From: Streptomyces sp. CNQ-509
GTDB taxonomy: Bacteria > Actinomycetota > Actinomycetes > Streptomycetales > Streptomycetaceae
Assembly (NCBI RefSeq): GCF_001011035.1
Contig: NZ_CP011492.1
Location: 7,828,951 to 7,892,950, forward strand
Length of the DNA stretch: 64,000 nt
Direction of reading: 5' to 3'
The stretch's first letter is position 1, and every line of letters starts with the position of its first letter. Below are positions 9,576-19,397 of the stretch, piece after piece. The notes below the pieces were generated by a model. That model searched no databases. It worked only from the letters and a program-made list of their open reading frames with translations, and was not told the origin of the DNA. The position numbers and the translations under genes are program-made.

Positions 9576-10946
9576 GTGATGACCTCACTGGCCCTGCTGG
9601 GCTTCGCGTTCCTGCTGATCCTGGCCAACGGCTTCTTCGTGGCGGCCGAGTTCGGGCTGGTCGCGGTGGAGCGCCCGCAGGCGGAGCGGGCCGCCGCGGC
9701 GGGCGACCGGCGCGCCGCCCGCGTGGTGGCCGCGCTGCGGCAGTTGTCGTTCCAGCTCTCCGGCACCCAGCTCGGCATCACCCTCACCTCGCTGGTCGTC
9801 GGCATGCTCGCCGAGCCCGCCCTCGGCCGGCTGCTGCGCGGCCCGCTCACGGCCGCGGGGCTGCCCGGCGGCGCGGTGCCCGGCACCGCGCTGGCCGCCG
9901 GGGTGCTGCTCGCCTCGGCGGCGCAGATGGTCCTCGGCGAGCTGGTGCCGAAGAACTGGGCGGTGTCCCGGCCGCTGGCCGTCGCCCGGTTCGTCGCCGG
10001 GCCGCAGACCGCGTTCTCGCGCTTCTTCCGCCCGCTCATCGCGCTGCTCAACACCGCCGCCAACCGGCTGGTGCGGCTCCTGGGCGTCGAGCCGGCCGAG
10101 GAGCTGGCGTCGGCCCGTACGCCCACCGAGCTGGGGTCCCTGGCGCGCAGTTCCGCGCAGGCCGGGATGATCGAGCCGGACGCCGCCGACCTGTTCGTAC
10201 GCACCCTCTCGCTCGGCGAGCTGACCGCGCAGCACGTGATGACCCCGCGGGTACGGGTGGTCGCGCTGCAGTCCTCCGCCACCGCGGCGGACGTTCTCAA
10301 CCTCACCCGCGCCACCGGACTGTCCCGCTTCCCCGTCTACGCCGGCCGGCTGGACGAGGTCACCGGCATGGTCCACCTCAAGGACGCCCTGGCCGTGCCC
10401 GCCGCCCGCCGGGCTCGCACCCCCGTCGCGCGGATCGCGGTGCCGCCGCTGCTGGTGCCGGGGACGCTGCCGGCGCAGCCTCTGCTGGAGAAGCTGCGCG
10501 GCGGGCAGCCGATAGCCGTGGTCGTCGACGAGTACGGCGGCACGGCGGGCGTCGTGACGCTGGAGGACATCGTCGAGGAGCTGGTCGGGGAGGTCCGTGA
10601 CGAGCACGACCGGGAGGTCGACGGCGTCCCCGACCTGCGGGCCGCGCCTGCCGTCGACGGCCGCCCGGCATGGGACGCCGACGGCGGCTGCCGGCTCGAC
10701 GCGCTGCGCCGGATCGGGCTGACGGCGCCGGAGGGCCCGTACGAGACAGTGGCGGGGCTCGTCGCCGCGCTGCTGGGCCGGATTCCGGCGGCCGGGGACA
10801 CGGCGGCACTGCCGGGCTGGCGGCTCGCCGTACGGCACGTCGACCACCACCGGGCCGCGCTGGTACGGCTGGTGCGTACCGCCGGCGGCGCGCCCCCGGT
10901 GCCCGCCGCGGCGGGCCGGGGCGGGGCGGAGGGGAGGGCCGCGTGA
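9576..10946 (+). CDS. CNNM/CBS-domain membrane protein (HlyC/CorC family)
   Basis: 456 aa. The N-terminal CNNM (DUF21) domain has three to four membrane segments (LLGFAFLLILANGFFVAAEFGLV at the start, then GVLLASAAQMVLGELVPKNWAV). A CBS pair follows (QHVMTPRVRVVALQSSATAADVL and GTAGVVTLEDIVEELVGEV, about residues 215-345), and a C-terminal CorC_HlyC domain (from about 365). Relatives are linked to magnesium/cobalt efflux; older annotations say hemolysin. Start is the GTG at 9576 or the ATG at 9579, both behind GGAGG. Its stop overlaps the next, paralogous gene. Confidence 0.85.
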   Translation: MMTSLALLGFAFLLILANGFFVAAEFGLVAVERPQAERAAAAGDRRAARVVAALRQLSFQLSGTQLGITLTSLVVGMLAEPALGRLLRGPLTAAGLPGGAVPGTALAAGVLLASAAQMVLGELVPKNWAVSRPLAVARFVAGPQTAFSRFFRPLIALLNTAANRLVRLLGVEPAEELASARTPTELGSLARSSAQAGMIEPDAADLFVRTLSLGELTAQHVMTPRVRVVALQSSATAADVLNLTRATGLSRFPVYAGRLDEVTGMVHLKDALAVPAARRARTPVARIAVPPLLVPGTLPAQPLLEKLRGGQPIAVVVDEYGGTAGVVTLEDIVEELVGEVRDEHDREVDGVPDLRAAPAVDGRPAWDADGGCRLDALRRIGLTAPEGPYETVAGLVAALLGRIPAAGDTAALPGWRLAVRHVDHHRAALVRLVRTAGGAPPVPAAAGRGGAEGRAA

Positions 10947-12058
10947 GCGCGCTCCACCTGGCCTTCGCCGCGCTGCTGGTGCTGGCCAACGGGTTCTTCG
11001 TCGGCGCCGAGTTCGCCCTCGTCTCCGTACGCCGCAGCCAGATCGAGCCGCACGCCGCCGCCGGCTCCGCCCGCGCCCGCCGGGTGCTCCACGGTCTGGA
11101 GCACCTGCCGCAGATGATGGCCGCCGCGCAGTTCGGCATCACGGTCTGCTCGCTGACCCTCGGCGCGCTCGCCGAACCCGCCATCGCCTCGCTGCTGGAG
11201 CCCGCCTTCCACGCCGCCCACGTGCCGCACGGGCTCATCCACCCGCTCGGCTACGCCGTCTCGCTGGCCGTCGTCGTCTGCCTCCACCTCGTGATCGGCG
11301 AGATGGTGCCCAAGAACCTCGCGCTGGCCGCGCCCGCCGCGGCGGCGCTGTGGCTCGCGCCCGGGCTGGTCGCGTTCGCCCGGATCTGCCGCCCCGTCAC
11401 GGCGCTCCTCGGGGCCCTGGCCCGGCACATGCTGCGGCTGGTGCGGGTGGAGCCGCGCTCGGCGCTCACCAGCGTCTACACCACCGAGCAACTGACCGAC
11501 CTGGTCGCCGACTCCCGCGACGCCGGGCTGCTCGGCGACGGCGAGCAGCGGCGGCTCAACGACGCGCTCGGCCTCGGCTCGCGGCCGGTGACGGACGTGC
11601 TGCTCGACCCCGGCTCGATGGTCGCGGTCACCGCCTCCGCCACCCCGCGGCAGGTCGAGGAGCTGACGGTGCGCACCGGCTACTCGCGCTTCCCGGTGCG
11701 CGACGCCGGCGGCAGCGGCGCGGCAGGACCCACCTATCTCGGCTATCTGCACGTGAAGGACGTCCTCGAGCTGGACGAGCGCGAACGGGCCGTGCCCGCA
11801 CACCTGTTCCGGCCGATGACCGTGCTGCGCCCGGAGCTGCCGCTGGACGACGCGCTGGCCGCGATGCGGCGCGACGCCTCCCATCTGGCGGCGGTGGCCG
11901 ACCCCGCGGCGCCCGGGCGGGTGCTGGGGCTGGTGACGCTGGAGGACGTGCTGGAGCTGCTGGTCGGCGAGGTACGTGACCCCGCCCACCGGCTGACGGT
12001 GCGGCAGCGCACGGCGGACGGGACGGCCGCGGAGTCCGTGCCCACCTCGGTCGGCTGA
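10943..12058 (+). CDS. CNNM/CBS-domain membrane protein, second paralog
   Basis: 371 aa. The GTG at 10943 overlaps the upstream stop (GTGA), and GGAGGGGAGGG precedes it. It has the CNNM domain with the same LVLANGFFVGAEFALVSVRRSQIE start, IGEMVPKNLAL, then a CBS pair ending in LGLVTLEDVLELLVGEV (about residues 325-345). It is 85 residues shorter than its partner because the C-terminal CorC_HlyC domain is missing, which is usual for the second gene of this tandem. The two products may act as a heteromer; that is inference. Confidence 0.85.
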   Translation: MSALHLAFAALLVLANGFFVGAEFALVSVRRSQIEPHAAAGSARARRVLHGLEHLPQMMAAAQFGITVCSLTLGALAEPAIASLLEPAFHAAHVPHGLIHPLGYAVSLAVVVCLHLVIGEMVPKNLALAAPAAAALWLAPGLVAFARICRPVTALLGALARHMLRLVRVEPRSALTSVYTTEQLTDLVADSRDAGLLGDGEQRRLNDALGLGSRPVTDVLLDPGSMVAVTASATPRQVEELTVRTGYSRFPVRDAGGSGAAGPTYLGYLHVKDVLELDERERAVPAHLFRPMTVLRPELPLDDALAAMRRDASHLAAVADPAAPGRVLGLVTLEDVLELLVGEVRDPAHRLTVRQRTADGTAAESVPTSVG

Positions 12059-12083
12059 CCGGACGCGGTTCGGGCGCGGCCGG

Positions 12084-13949
12084 TCAGCCGGCGTCCGGCT
12101 CGGCCTTCGGCTCGCGGCCGGACAGTATCTCGCCGTACGCCTGCATCAGGTCCGGCAGCCGCAGTGTCGCGAGGTCCTCGCGGCCCGGCGGCCCCGGGTA
12201 GGCCGACAGCCGCAGGTCGCGGTAGGCGCAGCTCTTCTCGTACAGCGTGCGCAAAAAGCGGCCGTTGCCCAGCTCGTCGATCCACCCCTGGTCGACGACG
12301 TGCCCGCAGATGCTGCGCAGCTCCTCGACCGACTCCTCGTCCCACTTGTCGCCGTTCTGCGCGGCCAGCACCTCGCCGATCGCGGTCAGCTCCAGCGGGC
12401 GGTAGCTGGGGAAGTCGACGCGCGTCGTGAAGCGGGACGTGAGGCCCGGGTTGCTGGAGAGCAGGCGGTCCATGCCCTTGGGGTAGCCGGCGAGGATGAC
12501 GACGAGCCGGTCGCGGTTGTCCTCGGCGCGCTTGAGCAGCACCTGGAGGGCCTCGTCGCCGTACGCGTCGCCGCGGGAGTAGCCGACGCCGGCGAGGCTG
12601 TACGCCTCGTCGATGAAGAGCACGCCGCCGAGCGCGGAGTCGATGAGGTCGTTGGCCTTCACCGCGGTCTGGCCCAGGAACTCGCCCACGAGATCGGCCC
12701 GTCCGGCCTCCACGAGCCGGTCGCTGGCGAGCAGCCCGAGGGCGTAGAAGACCCGGCCCAGGATGCGCGCCACGGTGGTCTTGCCCGTACCGGAAGGGCC
12801 GGAGAAGACGAAGTGCCGCTTCGGCGGCTGCACCGGCAGCCCTTCGCCGGCCCGCAGCCGCGCCATGTTGAGCTGCGCCGACAGCGCCCGCACCTGCCGC
12901 TTGACGGGGTCGAGGCCCACCATCCGGTCGAGGTCGGCCAGCGCCTCGGCGAGTATCCCGGGATCGGCGGCGGCCGGCTGGTGTGCGGAGCCCGCGTGCA
13001 GCGAGGCGCGCTCGCGCAGGACGCCCGGGCCGCCGGCCGGGGGCGGCGGGCGGAGCACCTCGTCGGCGGGCACCAACTCCCGGCCGTCGGGCGCCGGGGG
13101 AGCGGGGTCGCCCGGCGCGGTCTCCTGCTCGGCGCCGCCGAGGGACACCGACGCCAGGCCCGGCACCGGGTCCAGGCCGTCGAAGTCGTCGAGGTCGTCG
13201 ATGGCGGCGATCCGGGCCGCGGTGTCCATGAAGGAGGGGTCGATCCGGTGCACCGCGCGGTACAGCGGCAGCGCGGCGGCGCTGCGGCCGGAGCCCTCCT
13301 GCGCGCGTGCCAGCCAGTAGCGCAGCTCCTTGCGCTGCGGCTGCTCGCTGCGGCAGCGCATCAGCGCGGCGGAGAGCATCGGCACGGCCTGCCCGTACAT
13401 CTCCAGCCGGACCCGCGCCATGCCGGCGAAGAGCCCCGCCTCGATGCCCAGCAGCGGGTCGTCGGTGAGCGGCACGGTCAGCCGGACGAGCTGCTCCCAG
13501 TCCTTGACCAGGTACGCGCGGCAGGCGTGCAGGAAGCGCACCTGCGGGTCGGCCTCGGCGGGGGGACAGGCGGCGAGCGCCTGCTCCAGCTCGGCGACGT
13601 GCCGGCCGTCCAGCCAGTGGGAGGCGTGCGCGAGCAGCAGGTCGCGGCCGGAGTCGAGCACGGGCTGCACCCACCAGCCCAGCCAGTACCAGGAGTTGAG
13701 GGGGCGGCGGTGCCGGGCCCGCTGCTCGCCGAAGCGGTCGCGGTGCCGGTACATCTCCAGCAGCGCCGTGGCGGTGTCCGCCCGCAGCGCGTGCAGGCCC
13801 AGCCAGGCGTCGGCCATCTGCGGGTCCAGCCGCACGGCGGACCTGAACTCCTCCTCGGCCCGGGTGTACGCGCCCATGGTGTAGGCGTCGACGCCCCGCA
13901 GCCAGGCGAGCTCCGCGGGGGCCTCGGGCCCGCGCGCGCCGTTGTCCAT
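12084..13949 (-). CDS. AAA+ ATPase of the EccA / CbbX type
   Basis: 621 aa. The N-terminal ~270 residues are helical repeats like the TPR part of type VII secretion EccA (LRGVDAYTMGAYTRAEEEFRSAV). The AAA+ module then carries Walker A GPSGTGKTT (about 380-390), Walker B VLFIDEAYSL, sensor VVILAGYPKGMDRLLSSNPG and an arginine-finger SRF. The frame is open much further upstream, but the ATG at 13949 (MDNGARGPEAPAELAW) begins the family-like part. No EccB, EccC, EccD, MycP or WXG100 gene is near, so it is an orphan. It converges with the CNNM genes. Confidence 0.8.
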   Translation of the reverse strand: MDNGARGPEAPAELAWLRGVDAYTMGAYTRAEEEFRSAVRLDPQMADAWLGLHALRADTATALLEMYRHRDRFGEQRARHRRPLNSWYWLGWWVQPVLDSGRDLLLAHASHWLDGRHVAELEQALAACPPAEADPQVRFLHACRAYLVKDWEQLVRLTVPLTDDPLLGIEAGLFAGMARVRLEMYGQAVPMLSAALMRCRSEQPQRKELRYWLARAQEGSGRSAAALPLYRAVHRIDPSFMDTAARIAAIDDLDDFDGLDPVPGLASVSLGGAEQETAPGDPAPPAPDGRELVPADEVLRPPPPAGGPGVLRERASLHAGSAHQPAAADPGILAEALADLDRMVGLDPVKRQVRALSAQLNMARLRAGEGLPVQPPKRHFVFSGPSGTGKTTVARILGRVFYALGLLASDRLVEAGRADLVGEFLGQTAVKANDLIDSALGGVLFIDEAYSLAGVGYSRGDAYGDEALQVLLKRAEDNRDRLVVILAGYPKGMDRLLSSNPGLTSRFTTRVDFPSYRPLELTAIGEVLAAQNGDKWDEESVEELRSICGHVVDQGWIDELGNGRFLRTLYEKSCAYRDLRLSAYPGPPGREDLATLRLPDLMQAYGEILSGREPKAEPDAG

Positions 13950-14374
13950 CACGTAGCCACCAACCGTTCCCCCGTGGATCTCCTCGGGTCGCTGGTCGGC
14001 CGTCTCCCGCCAACTCCCTTGCAGAACAGGGGAGTTGCAGCAAAGACGGCCTGCTCGCATGGTACCCGCGGCGGCGATGCGGGCCGACGGCACGTATCGG
14101 ACGCGCGCGCGGGGGACCCGGCCGCCCGCCGCGGTGACCGTGGGTGAGGGGCGGCCGGTACGTAAGTCATCCCATTGTTCCCTCTTGAGGACAGAACGAA
14201 GCCCCCGATCACGGGGGAACAATCGGGGGCTTCGCGCGTGAGGCGGTGCCGGTGGGGCCCGCTCACTGAGAACGTAAGTCCTGTACTGCCCCCGGGTCAA
14301 GCGGAGTTGGGGCCTGGAGGGGCCGATTCCGGCCGGGCCTCAGACCGGCTACGCAGGGTGTGCGCCAACCGGGG
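13950..14374. other. 425-bp intergenic region
   Basis: It separates two leftward genes. The strong hairpin at 14197-14234 is listed separately. The rest probably holds the eccA-like promoter. Reading frames crossing it have poor codon bias, and I see no further gene. Confidence 0.6.
14197..14234. terminator. 13-bp hairpin terminator
   Basis: CGAAGCCCCCGAT (14197-14209) pairs perfectly with ATCGGGGGCTTCG (14222-14234), loop 12 bases. The internal CCCCCG/CGGGGG can form an alternative hairpin. It lies downstream of the leftward kinase gene and upstream of the eccA-like gene. Confidence 0.75.
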
Positions 14375-14983
14375 TCAGCGGGCGCTCGCAGGGCCCGGGA
14401 CCAGCCGGTACGCGTCCCCCCGGCGCACCACCAGAAGACCGGCGTACGGGCGGGACGGGTCGGCCGAGAAGTGCGCACGCTCCGCCCGCTCCCAGTCGTC
14501 CCAGAACTCCGCGAGCCCCGGCCCGTCGCGCTCCCGCCCGCGGGCCCACGCCTCCGCGGCCGGTACCTCCATCCACAGCAGCCGGGCGAGGTGCGGGCGC
14601 AGCTCCCGGCGGCCCGCGCCGACGCCCTCGACGAGCACCACGGGCGCCGGCGGCAGGGTGCGGCGCGCGGTGAAGGCGCGGGCGTCCCAGTCGTACGCGT
14701 CGTAGACCGCGGGGCGCCCTGCGGCCAGCGGGTCGAGCACCTGGCGGCGCAGCCGTCCGGTCCAGCCGAAGAACTCGCGGTGTGTCGCGAGGTCGTCCAG
14801 CCGGAGTACGGGCGCCCCGCCCAGCGCCGCGGCGAGCCGGCCGGCGAACGTCGTCTTGCCGGACCCGGCGTGCCCGTCGACGGCCACCAGCCGCACGGGT
14901 CCGCAGGACGGTTCGAGGCCCCGCAGCTCGCGGGCCAGGGCGGCCGGCGCGGGGCCGGACGCCGGGGGGTCGGGTGCGCTCAT
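14375..14983 (-). CDS. Uridine kinase-like P-loop protein
   Basis: 202 aa. The P-loop VDGHAGSGKTTFAGRLA lies near residues 33-49. DDLATHREFFGW follows, in the position of the uridine-kinase DDFY motif, and VVLVEGVGAGRREL is in the Walker B place. This is the actinobacterial uridine kinase-like group; the substrate is not proven. An open stretch upstream of the ATG at 14983 lacks family similarity and is left out. Confidence 0.75.
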   Translation of the reverse strand: MSAPDPPASGPAPAALARELRGLEPSCGPVRLVAVDGHAGSGKTTFAGRLAAALGGAPVLRLDDLATHREFFGWTGRLRRQVLDPLAAGRPAVYDAYDWDARAFTARRTLPPAPVVLVEGVGAGRRELRPHLARLLWMEVPAAEAWARGRERDGPGLAEFWDDWERAERAHFSADPSRPYAGLLVVRRGDAYRLVPGPASAR

Positions 14984-15160
14984 CGCCGCAAGGCTACGGC
15001 GACCGCCCGGCGGGCCCCTTCTCCGCCCCAGGTCACACCAGTGGTATGAACCAATGTTCACCCATCTCGTAGCACGGATTGACTTCCTAACGGCAGAGCG
15101 AGGGTGAATAGTTGTGGCCTGCCCCCCCAGCATGCGCCGCTATCGTCTGGAGAGTCCGCC

Positions 15161-16534
<1,374 letters not shown>

Positions 16535-16542
16535 ACCGTCTG

Positions 16543-16578
16543 GGCGGGGCCCTCCGCAGCTCTGCGCAGGGCCCCGCC
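16543..16578 (+). terminator. Strong hairpin terminator after the C39 peptidase
   Basis: GGCGGGGCCCT (16543-16553) pairs with AGGGCCCCGCC (16568-16578). The stem continues after one mismatch with CGCAG/CTGCG around a 2-base loop. It starts 8 bases after the stop. Confidence 0.75.
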
Positions 16579-16619
16579 GAGGACGGCCGGTGCGTGCAGG
16601 GTGGATCCAGGGAGATCCG

Positions 16620-16935
16620 CGGTCGGGCCGCTTGCCTCGGCATCCGCTCCGGGGCAGAGCTTGGTGACGCCCCAGGTGTCGAGTTCGTAGCACGCCCCGA
16701 TCACCGGGAGCAGGCCCTGGGCCACCTTGCCGGCCACCGGCTGCTCGGGCAGGATTCCGTCCCGGATGCGGTTGCCGTCCCACAGCTTCGTCTCCGCCTG
16801 CGCGGGAGTCAGCGGCGCCCACGGCCAGTTGCGTGTGGCGGGTGCGGAGCACGTGGTGTCGCGGTCGCGGCTCCCGTGCCCAGGCCGATCTGGGCGCATG
16901 TGGCGTGGGCGTCATCGATCCACTGTCTGGGAGAA
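16620..16935 (-). pseudogene. Frameshifted gene remnant
   Basis: Read leftward, one frame codes for QWIDDAHATCAQIGLGTG (to about 16885). The neighbouring frame continues with TTCSAPATRNWPWAPLTPAQ and further (AETKLWDGNRIRDGILPEQP, then GACYELDTWGVTKLCPGAD). Codons in both stretches are almost all G/C-ending, as in real genes here, but a one-base shift near 16880-16890 separates them, and no sensible start or stop belongs to the joined frame. I read this as the broken tail of a small cysteine-containing secreted or membrane protein; I do not recognise the family. Confidence 0.4.
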
Positions 16936-17222
16936 TCTGGACCCGAACTGCACGCGGCGGCAGGCGTCTGGCGTCGGAACCGGAGCCGCCGGCGCGGATC
17001 GCCGGACGCCCCGGCCGGCGCCTGGCGTTCCGCCGCCGCGCGGACCTCGTGGTGGGAGTCGTGCGCGGTGACGCGCATCGCCTCCTCGTACGCGGCGAGC
17101 GCGCCCCGCATCGCCGAGCCGGCGAGCCCGCGGCGGCGTACGACCCCCTTGAGCCAGGTGAGGAAGCCCATCACCGCGAGCAGGCAGCCGCCCGCGGCCA
17201 GATACGGCACGACGTCACCCAT
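16809..17222 (-). CDS. Small membrane protein with a probably abnormal C-terminus
   Basis: 137 aa as read. The N-terminus MGDVVPYLAAGGCLLAVMGFLTWLKGVVRRRGLAG is one membrane segment followed by a basic stretch, then AYEEAMRVTAHDSHHEVRAAAERQAP. This resembles a short conserved actinobacterial membrane protein that normally ends soon after that point. Here the frame runs on through a Pro/Arg-rich stretch into the frameshifted remnant, so the true stop may be lost. The ATG at 17222 lies 41 bases from the SMR gene in the same direction. Function unknown. Confidence 0.5.
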   Translation of the reverse strand: MGDVVPYLAAGGCLLAVMGFLTWLKGVVRRRGLAGSAMRGALAAYEEAMRVTAHDSHHEVRAAAERQAPAGASGDPRRRLRFRRQTPAAACSSGPDSPRQWIDDAHATCAQIGLGTGAATATPRAPHPPHATGRGRR

Positions 17223-17263
17223 GTACGGGGCAACTCCCGGTGCGCCCGCGGGGTTCCGCACGG

Positions 17264-17581
17264 TCAGCCCTCGACGAACTTCAGCCCGATGACGCCCGCG
17301 AGGATCAGCCCCAGGCACGCCAGCCGGGCCGGCGACGCGCTCTCGCCCAGCGCGAGGATGCCCACGGCGGCCACCCCCAGCGAGCCGAGCCCGACCCACA
17401 CGGCGTACGCCGTGCCGACGGGCAGGCTGCGCAGCGCCATCGTCAGCACGACGACGCTCGCCATGGCCATCACCAGACCGATCGTCGAGGGCCAGAGGCG
17501 GGTAAGGCCGTCGGACTGATTCAGGGCGCTGGCCCAGACGAGTTCGAGGCCGGCGGCGATCAGCAGGAATATCCAGGGCAC
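17264..17581 (-). CDS. SMR-family exporter (SugE/Gdx or Qac type)
   Basis: 105 aa with four membrane helices, the standard length of small multidrug resistance proteins. The essential membrane Glu is in helix 1 (LLIAAGLELVWASAL, residue 13). Helix 3 has YAVWVGLGSLGVAAVGIL and helix 4 LACLGLILAGVIGLKF. SMR proteins work as dual-topology dimers that exchange protons for guanidinium or quaternary amines. Only one SMR gene is present, so a homodimer is expected. I see no guanidine riboswitch upstream. Confidence 0.88.
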   Translation of the reverse strand: MPWIFLLIAAGLELVWASALNQSDGLTRLWPSTIGLVMAMASVVVLTMALRSLPVGTAYAVWVGLGSLGVAAVGILALGESASPARLACLGLILAGVIGLKFVEG

Positions 17582-17646
17582 GGTGTCTCCCGGGTCGGTC
17601 GTTCGGGTGGTACGGGGAGGGGCGCGCGGAACGGCGGGCGGCCGCT

Positions 17647-18387
17647 CTACGCGGCGAAGCCGCCGTCGACGGCGATCGCCGCGCCGGTGATCTGCGCGCC
17701 GCCGGGGCCCGCGAGGTGCGCCACGGCGGCGGCGACGTCCTCGGGGGTGCCGTAACGGCCCAGCGCACTGAGGGCGCGGGCGGCGTCGGCGTCGGGGGAG
17801 TCGGCGGGGTTCATCTCGGTGTCGGTGTCACCGGGGTGGACGACGGTGACGGCGATGCCCTGCGGGCCCAGGTCGCGGGCGAGCCCGCGGGTGAGCCCCG
17901 TCAGCGCGGACTTGCTGGCGGCGTAGAGGGTCCAGCCCGGTATCGGCACCCGCTCGGCGAAGCTGCTGCCGATGCTGATGATCCGGCCGCCGGGGCCGAG
18001 GTGGCGGGCGGCCGCCTGGGAGGCGAGGAAGACCGCGCGGACGTGGATGGCGAGCACCGCGTCCACGTCCTCCCGGCGCACCTCGGCCAGCGGCCCGTAC
18101 GGCGCGATGCCCGCGTTGTTCACCAGCACGTCCAGCCGGCCGAGTTCGGCGGCGGCGCGGTCGACCGCGGCGACGACGGCGTCGGGGTCCGCGGCGTCGG
18201 CCGCGATGGCCAGTCCCCGCCGGCCGGCCTTCTCCACGGCGCGTACGACCTCCGCGGCCCGTTCGGGAGAGCGGTGGTACGTGAGCGCCACGTCGGCGCC
18301 CTCCTCGGCCAGCCGCCGCGCGATCGCGGCGCCGATGCCGCGGCTGCCGCCGGTGACCAGGGCCGTCCGGCCCGCAAGCTGCGTCAT
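17647..18387 (-). CDS. Short-chain dehydrogenase/reductase (FabG-like)
   Basis: 246 aa classical SDR: TGGSRGIGAAIA cofactor loop (residues 12-23), NNAG near 90, catalytic Ser in SIGSS near 140, YAASK near 153-157. The Arg after the glycine motif suggests NADP(H). It is divergent from the TetR gene at 18518, and the shared 130-bp spacer carries three operator-like palindromes, so TetR probably controls both. Substrate unknown. Confidence 0.88.
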   Translation of the reverse strand: MTQLAGRTALVTGGSRGIGAAIARRLAEEGADVALTYHRSPERAAEVVRAVEKAGRRGLAIAADAADPDAVVAAVDRAAAELGRLDVLVNNAGIAPYGPLAEVRREDVDAVLAIHVRAVFLASQAAARHLGPGGRIISIGSSFAERVPIPGWTLYAASKSALTGLTRGLARDLGPQGIAVTVVHPGDTDTEMNPADSPDADAARALSALGRYGTPEDVAAAVAHLAGPGGAQITGAAIAVDGGFAA

Positions 18388-18405
18388 GTTCGTTCCCTTC
18401 GATAT

Positions 18406-18486
18406 CCGGAGAGTTCTCCGGTTGGTGCCTTCGAAGAGTAACCGGAGAATCCTCCGGATGCCAGCGAGAACCGGAGAAGTCTCCTG
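18406..18486. promoter_or_regulatory. Three TetR operator-like palindromes
   Basis: Three 16-bp sites of form CCGGAGA-N2-TCTCCGG: site 1 at 18406-18421 (perfect 7+2+7), site 2 at 18442-18457 (one mismatch), site 3 at 18471-18486 (arm CTCCTG, one mismatch). Centres are 36 and 29 bp apart. They fill the spacer between the leftward SDR gene and the rightward TetR gene. Confidence 0.8.
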
Positions 18487-18517
18487 TTCGCTATCCTCCG
18501 GGGAGGAGGGAGCGCAG

Positions 18518-19171
18518 GTGACACAGGACGACGTGACCAGTCGGCGGCGGCCGGCCGGCGCCGAGCTGCCCCTGGCCGGCGGGCCGCCGGCGGAACGCGC
18601 GGACGCCGCGCAGAACCGCCGCAGGATCCTCGCCGCCGCGGCCGCGATGGTCGCCGAGCGCGGCCCCGACGCGCTGTCCATGGACGAGGTGGCCAAGGCC
18701 GCGGGGGTCGGCGTCGGCACCGTCTACCGCCGCTTCGGCGACCGGGCGGGGCTGGCGTACGCGGTCATCGACGACCGCGAGGTGCAGTTCCAGGCCGCGT
18801 TCCTCCAGGGCCCGCCGCCGCTCGGCCCCGGCGCATCCGCGCCGGAGCGCATCCGCGCCTTCCTGCACGCCCTCGTCGACCGCACCGAGGACCAGCTCGG
18901 GCTGCTGCTCGTGGCCGAGATGGACTCCGCCGACGCCCGGTTCACCGAGGGCTCGTACGAGCTGTACCGGCAGCACCTCGCGCTGCTCGTCGGCCGGATC
19001 CGGCCGGAGGCCGACGTGCGCTGGCTCGCCGACGCCCTGCTCGCCCCGCTGGCCGCCAACCTCTACGGCTACCAGCGCCGCACCGGCGGCATGAGCGTCG
19101 CCCGCGTCAAGGCCGGCTACGACGACCTGCTCGCGGGCCTCGCGGCCGACGGCGGTGCCGCCGCCCCCTGA
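18518..19171 (+). CDS. TetR-family repressor
   Basis: 217 aa. The N-terminal helix-turn-helix lies at about residues 28-75 (RRRILAAAAAMVAERGPDAL, then VAKAAGVGVGTVYRRFGDRAGL), with a helical ligand/dimer domain after it. The start is the GTG at 18518, 8 bases after GGAGGAGGG; the frame is open upstream, but over the SDR gene. Divergent orientation and the three palindromes in the spacer indicate autoregulation and control of the SDR. The inducer is unknown. Confidence 0.9.
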   Translation: MTQDDVTSRRRPAGAELPLAGGPPAERADAAQNRRRILAAAAAMVAERGPDALSMDEVAKAAGVGVGTVYRRFGDRAGLAYAVIDDREVQFQAAFLQGPPPLGPGASAPERIRAFLHALVDRTEDQLGLLLVAEMDSADARFTEGSYELYRQHLALLVGRIRPEADVRWLADALLAPLAANLYGYQRRTGGMSVARVKAGYDDLLAGLAADGGAAAP

Positions 19172-19180
19172 CCTCGGAAC

Positions 19181-19205
19181 CCGAGCCGGTCAGTGGCCGG
19201 TTCGG
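19181..19205 (+). terminator. Possible terminator after TetR gene
   Basis: CCGAGCCGG (19181-19189) pairs with CCGGTTCGG (19197-19205), with one G-U pair and a 7-base loop, 10 bases after the stop. Confidence 0.4.
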
Positions 19206-19397
19206 TACGTACCCCGTCTGTCTCGGCGTACCGCCGATCGGGCATACTCCCCTTCACCGCAGCCTTACATGCCGGCCCGCCGCAATCCGGCGGGGCAGCA
19301 TCGGGCTGCACGAACACAACGGGCGGCGCCGCCATATCCCGGCCGGGGCCGCCGTCGACAGCGCCGTACGCGCGCCCGGCGAAGAGGAGTGCACCGC

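Noticed and set aside
13950..14300. Longer start for the EccA-like gene
   Set aside because: The extra residues are Pro/Arg-rich with no family-like sequence, and the stretch contains the hairpin terminator at 14197-14234.
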